NCBI GenBank assembly: GCA_964644025.1
Contig: CAZXVW010000031.1
Location: forward strand, 1 to 28,906
Source of the DNA: CAZXVW01 sp964644025
GTDB lineage: Bacteria; Acidobacteriota; Terriglobia; Bryobacterales; Bryobacteraceae
DNA length: 28,906 nt
Reading direction: 5' to 3'
The notes under the pieces were generated by a model. It ran no database searches. It was not told the DNA's origin and saw only the letters and a program-made list of their open reading frames with translations. Shown piece by piece: positions 25,996 to 28,906 of the stretch. Numbering within the stretch: position 1 is the first letter of the stretch; each line of letters opens with the position of its first letter. The position numbers were made by a program, and so were the translations under genes.

Positions 25996-26032
25996 GCCGG
26001 CGGGGGCTCCGAGCGAGAGCGGGTTCGCCGGC
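25996..26032. terminator. Hairpin after mutS2, possible bidirectional terminator
   Basis: GCCGGCG (25996-26002) pairs with CGCCGGC (26026-26032) about 20 bp beyond the mutS2 stop. It is followed on the plus strand by GGCTTCTTTCT, a pyrimidine-rich tail. The loop is long (23 nt). It could also stop transcription from the opposite operon. Confidence 0.45.
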
Positions 26033-26163
26033 GGCTTCTTTCTACGCGCTGGCGCTCGTAGCGGCGGCGCCCGTCGGCGGGGAAGCGGGGCGGGGCGCTA
26101 TTTCGGCAGCGCCGCCAGCACCTGTTCGGCGTGACCGGCCGGCGGCGGCACACCGCGTATTAC

Positions 26164-26406
26164 TTATTCGACGGCGACTTTGGTTCCCTTCTGCTCTTCG
26201 TGTTTGGAGAGTTCCTCGATCCGCTTGTCGATCAACTCCCGCATCCCCTTGAGGACTTCAATCCGGGCATTGCGGAAATGTCTCCTCGCCGAGTCCGGAC
26301 CGAGTTTTCTGAACATGGCGAACAGTTCGGGCCCGGCGCCCATGCAGAAGCAGTTGACTTTCGGCTCCGGGACGCCCGAATTCGTTTGCGCCTCGTTTTC
26401 GCTCAT
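26164..26406 (-). CDS. Small Cys-x-Cys protein linked to the ArsA-like ATPase
   Basis: An 80-residue cytoplasmic protein without signal peptide or membrane segment. It has a Cys-x-Cys motif (Cys19 and Cys21 in NCFCMGAGPELFAMF) followed by a predicted long amphipathic helix (HFRNARIEVLKGMRELIDKRIEEL) and a basic tail ending KGTKVAVE. I recognise the pattern from small proteins next to ArsA-family ATPases but cannot name a function. Its ATG at 26406 overlaps the stop of the ATPase by 1 nt (TAATG), so the two are translationally coupled and probably interact. The two cysteines could bind a metal or form a redox pair. The frame is open again beyond the stop for 21 codons (to 26101). Confidence 0.8.
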   Translation of the reverse strand: MSENEAQTNSGVPEPKVNCFCMGAGPELFAMFRKLGPDSARRHFRNARIEVLKGMRELIDKRIEELSKHEEQKGTKVAVE

Positions 26407-27596
26407 TATGCGACCTCCTTCATCTCGACGGTCAGTAATTGGTTTTCCAGCCGGGCGCGCGTCGGCGACAACGCGGCCATGGAAGTCGGCAGCCCGATAT
26501 GCCGGCGAAGGGTTCCGATTTCGACCACCAGTTCGTCCCCTTTCTTGAACAGCTCCACCTCGCCCTTGGAAGCGAACGGGAGACGGAGCCGCACTTCGTA
26601 ATGGCCATCCACCTTCCGAAAGCTGTACGGGCGTTCGAGATTCGCCGGCTCGGCGGGATCTTCGCTGTCGGAATACAAGGCATTGGCCAGCTCCTCCAAC
26701 TGCCGCCGGCCGAGCACTTCCTGGGTGAACAGGGGCACACGCTTCACTTTGACCGGCGCGAAGTAGGTTTCCATTTCGTCAAGGATTTCGGCCTGGGCGC
26801 GCCGCCACTCGGAAAAGAACTGATCGCTCACCGCCTGTGGCAAAACGCGGTTCGCAATGACCCAATCCACGGTCAACCCGTGCAAGGAGAAGTACACGAA
26901 AGCCCGTTGCGTCTCCCGCAGCACCATCTTCTCGGGATTGGTGACCAGGCGCACGCTGGTGATGGCCGGATCAGCAAGGAGCAGGTCGATGCCCTCGAGT
27001 TTCGCGAACAGTTCCTGCACGTTGGTGAAGTAACGGTCCGTGGGCAGCTCGACCGGCGAAACGCGGTTGGCGATCGGGCGCACGGCCTTGACAATGGTGC
27101 GCTGGAACGGGAAGACGTGCTTCATGTACCAGTCCAGCGTGGTGGGCATGCTGACGAAGCGCATCGACTCGGCGGTGGGCGCGCAGTCCAGCACGGCGAC
27201 GTCGTAACGACCTTCCTTGCGGTACTGGTTGACGTACATCATCGCGCTTAGCTCCTCCATGCCCGGGAGGATGGCGAGTTCTTCGGCTTCGACGTCGCTG
27301 ATGCCGGTGGTGCGCAAAATCGAGACGACATAGGAGGAAATCTCCCGCCAGTGACGCTTGATTTCCTTCTGGATGTTCACCTCCTGGATGAACAGCCGGT
27401 CAGCGACGCGGTAAGGATCGGCCGTCTGCCCCTGGAACAGCTCCGGGCCGAGATCGAATGAATCGCTGAGGCTGTGCGCCGGGTCGACGCTCATCACCAG
27501 CGTTCGTTTCCCCAGTTGGGCGAGCCGCAGGCCGGTGGCCGCGGCGACGCTGGTTTTTCCCACTCCACCCTTGCCGCTGAACAGCAAGATCCGCAT
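26406..27596 (-). CDS. ArsA/Get3-family ATPase with C-terminal HSP20-like domain
   Basis: A 396-residue single-module ArsA/TRC40-type ATPase. It has a deviant Walker A (GKGGVGKT, residues 8-15), switch I VDPAHSLSD (Asp38), and the switch II motif LDCAPTAES at Asp137, a variant of DTAPTGHTLR. Residues of about 318-392 (YSFRKVDGHYEVRLRLPF to LENQLLTVEM) are the ArsA_HSP20-like beta-sandwich found in such bacterial homologues. The only cysteine is Cys138, so the three-Cys metalloid site of plasmid ArsA and the CxxC zinc site of Get3 are both missing. No arsB, acr3, arsR or arsD is near. An arsenite-pump role is therefore unlikely; client-protein handling is possible. AAGG lies about 5 nt before the ATG, and the gene follows the glycosyltransferase by 9 bp. 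Confidence 0.9.
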   Translation of the reverse strand: MRILLFSGKGGVGKTSVAAATGLRLAQLGKRTLVMSVDPAHSLSDSFDLGPELFQGQTADPYRVADRLFIQEVNIQKEIKRHWREISSYVVSILRTTGISDVEAEELAILPGMEELSAMMYVNQYRKEGRYDVAVLDCAPTAESMRFVSMPTTLDWYMKHVFPFQRTIVKAVRPIANRVSPVELPTDRYFTNVQELFAKLEGIDLLLADPAITSVRLVTNPEKMVLRETQRAFVYFSLHGLTVDWVIANRVLPQAVSDQFFSEWRRAQAEILDEMETYFAPVKVKRVPLFTQEVLGRRQLEELANALYSDSEDPAEPANLERPYSFRKVDGHYEVRLRLPFASKGEVELFKKGDELVVEIGTLRRHIGLPTSMAALSPTRARLENQLLTVEMKEVA

Positions 27597-27605
27597 ACCT
27601 TCATT

Positions 27606-28262
27606 TTAGTCGCAATGGCCGGTCCCCAGGACATCTCTTCGGCGCTTTTCCAACCATGCCGCCGTGCGGGGAGGCAGGGACGGGGAACGGGCCAGGCGAA
27701 CCAAGTCGTCCGGGGTATCGATATCGAACCAGGTGTCTCCGAGCGCCACCGTCAGCCCGCATTGGCGCGCCGCCCGGACCGTACCTTGCAGGGCGCGAGG
27801 GCCGGACCACTCCACGCCGGCGAACATTTCGGCATGGATCTTGCGGCAGGCAATGGCATAATAGCCGCCGTCGGCGGCCGGGCCGAGAGCGACATCGGCG
27901 GGCGAAGTGAGCAGCTTGTCGAGGTGCGCCGCCGGCAGGGTGGGCGAGTCACTGCCGAGGACCATGGCCTGCGGCCGGCCCAGCGCCAGCTCTTCGGCAA
28001 GAGCATGGAGGATGCGGGCGCCGAGATCGCCTTGCACCTGGACGCGGCGGGCGATATGGAACCGGGCCCACGCCTCGGTGGGAACATCCGTCGAGAGCTG
28101 CAGGTCCGCGCGTCCGGAAAGCTCCGCCAGCATCGCCAGCGTGTCCTCAACGAAGGCGGTATGCAATTCCGCGGTTTCCTCGGGGGAGAACCGTTCCAGC
28201 AGCCGCGTCTTCACGCGCCCGGGAACGGGCGCCTTCGCAAACAGAATAATCACTGGGCGCAC
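27606..28262 (-). CDS. DUF2064/TIGR04282-type glycosyltransferase
   Basis: A 218-residue GT-A-like protein. It carries the family nucleotide-binding start FAKAPVPGRVKTRL, GSDSPTLPAAHLD with the DxD-like Asp-Ser-Asp, and the ALGPAADGGYYAI block. The family is often annotated as arsenosugar biosynthesis glycosyltransferase (TIGR04282), but the partners needed for that (ArsM, ArsS) are not seen here. The start is a GTG at 28262 with a poor Shine-Dalgarno; a TACAAT (28270-28275 read on the minus strand) only about 8 nt upstream suggests a very short or leaderless transcript. It is the first gene of the three-gene operon with the ATPase and the Cys-x-Cys protein. Confidence 0.87.
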   Translation of the reverse strand: MRPVIILFAKAPVPGRVKTRLLERFSPEETAELHTAFVEDTLAMLAELSGRADLQLSTDVPTEAWARFHIARRVQVQGDLGARILHALAEELALGRPQAMVLGSDSPTLPAAHLDKLLTSPADVALGPAADGGYYAIACRKIHAEMFAGVEWSGPRALQGTVRAARQCGLTVALGDTWFDIDTPDDLVRLARSPSLPPRTAAWLEKRRRDVLGTGHCD

Positions 28263-28313
28263 ACCGAAGATTGTAGACTATGAAGTAGAGCGCACCGAGG
28301 ATCTGTTCCTCCT

Positions 28314-28640
28314 ATGAACCCTGAAAAGCTGTTCGCGTCCGTTGTCATGATGATCCTGCTCCTTGCTCCGCTGCTGCTGCGGGCCGCCGGCGACGCCGGC
28401 AGGGGAGAACAAGTCTTTGGCCTGTGCCGGGTCTGCCATCAGGCCGCCGGCAAGGAAGAGAAGATCGGGCCCAGTCTCAAGGGCCTGTTTCAGAAACAGA
28501 AGCTGAGGAACGGGAAAGCGCCGACCGAGGAGAACGTCTTGGCGGTTGTCGACCGGGGCAGCACCGCCATGCCGGCCTACGAGGGCATTTTGAGTGACCA
28601 GGAGAAAGAAGACCTGCTGGCGTACCTGAAGACGCTGTAG
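28314..28640 (+). CDS. Small periplasmic c-type cytochrome (class I-like)
   Basis: A 108-residue protein with a signal peptide (FASVVMMILLLAPLLLRAAG), cleaved probably near residue 25. It has a single haem-attachment motif CRVCH (Cys38, Cys41, His42) and a likely sixth ligand, Met86 in TAMPAYEG, followed by the final helix (SDQEKEDLLAYLKTL). This is the normal layout of class I cytochrome c. It carries electrons in the periplasm; the partner is unknown. It is divergent from the glycosyltransferase, 51 bp away, and followed by tRNA-Glu. Confidence 0.93.
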   Translation: MNPEKLFASVVMMILLLAPLLLRAAGDAGRGEQVFGLCRVCHQAAGKEEKIGPSLKGLFQKQKLRNGKAPTEENVLAVVDRGSTAMPAYEGILSDQEKEDLLAYLKTL

Positions 28641-28685
28641 GCGGGCTCCCGGCGTCCTCGCCGCAGGGTAAGAATTGACGCGCAG

Positions 28686-28714
28686 TTGACTCCGGCGAGC
28701 GGTCAAAGTTAGAT
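28686..28714 (+). promoter_or_regulatory. Promoter of tRNA-Glu
   Basis: TTGACT (28686-28691, 5 of 6) and TTAGAT (28709-28714) are separated by an ideal 17 bp and lie 26 bp upstream of the tRNA. A second TTGACG at 28676 is an alternative -35. Confidence 0.65.
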
Positions 28715-28740
28715 TAGAAGAAGCAATCGTTCGTTTCTGC

Positions 28741-28818
28741 GTCCCCATCGTCTAGCCAGGCCTAGGACATCGCCCTTTCACGGCGGTAACGGGGGTTCAA
28801 ATCCCCCTGGGGACGCCA
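28741..28818 (+). tRNA. tRNA-Glu (anticodon UUC), CCA encoded
   Basis: A full cloverleaf can be drawn. The acceptor stem GTCCCCA (28741-28747) pairs with TGGGGAC (28808-28814), G28815 is the discriminator, and CCA is encoded at 28816-28818. The D-arm contains TCTAGCCAGGCCTAGGA. The anticodon stem 28770-28774/28782-28786 closes the loop CTTTCAC with anticodon TTC at 28777-28779. The T-arm is GGGGGTTCAAATCCCCC. The first three pairs of the T-arm and the acceptor stem are perfect. Downstream bases to the window end hold a short CCCGG/CCGGG inverted repeat but no recognised gene. Confidence 0.96.
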
Positions 28819-28906
28819 AAACCCCTCCGCCCCAACCCGGTTTTCTTTCCGGGCTCTCCGCCAAATGTGGGGGCAGTCTTCTGATCCGCCAAGCTGAACT
28901 ACGAAC

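Noticed and set aside
26406..28262. Arsenic-resistance operon
   Set aside because: The names of two families suggest arsenic, but there is no arsB/acr3, arsR, arsD, arsM or arsS and the ATPase has no metalloid-binding cysteines.

Overview
This is a GC-rich, gene-dense chromosomal segment, most probably from an Acidobacteriota bacterium of the Bryobacterales/Solibacter type. That is an inference from gene content: an Oar-like TonB-dependent receptor with an N-terminal carboxypeptidase-regulatory domain, Tat-exported sulfatases, an ASPIC/UnbV (CRTAC1) protein, an exported SMP-30 protein, a cobalamin-dependent NrdJ, and a DciA-type helicase loader. No taxonomic marker in the window proves it. 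No CRISPR array, prophage, integrase or transposase gene was found.

Left part (1-8295, all minus strand): a secreted right-handed beta-helix protein that runs off the left edge, a roughly 365-bp palindromic repeat element, an exported phospholipase B-like/C45 Ntn-hydrolase lipoprotein whose last codons lie inside that element, then gatA, gatC and a DciA/DUF721 gene, headed by an Oar-like TonB receptor. Middle part (8521-17192): two sulfatases of different subfamilies transcribed towards each other, a small exported protein of unknown function, a B12-dependent ribonucleotide reductase whose promoter region carries a NrdR-like box, and an exported CRTAC1 protein.

Right part (17615-25975, all plus strand): the conserved ribosome/membrane-biogenesis cluster rpmH-rnpA-yidD-yidC-jag-mnmE, transcribed from a clear sigma70-type promoter and lacking dnaA at its upstream end. 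It is followed by an exported SMP-30 protein, a NUDIX hydrolase and mutS2. The window then has a three-gene minus-strand operon (DUF2064/TIGR04282-type glycosyltransferase, ArsA/Get3-like ATPase with a C-terminal HSP20-like domain, and an 80-residue Cys-x-Cys protein), a small periplasmic cytochrome c, and tRNA-Glu(UUC) with its own promoter.

The window combines core information-processing genes (GatCA, MnmE, RnpA, L34, YidC/YidD, NrdJ, MutS2, DciA) with an exported carbohydrate/sulfate-scavenging set (sulfatases, beta-helix protein, TonB receptor, SMP-30). The two most unusual items are the composite inverted-repeat element at 1644-2008, which forms the 3' end of a gene, and the ArsA-like ATPase/Cys-x-Cys pair, which lacks the residues and neighbours expected for arsenite transport.
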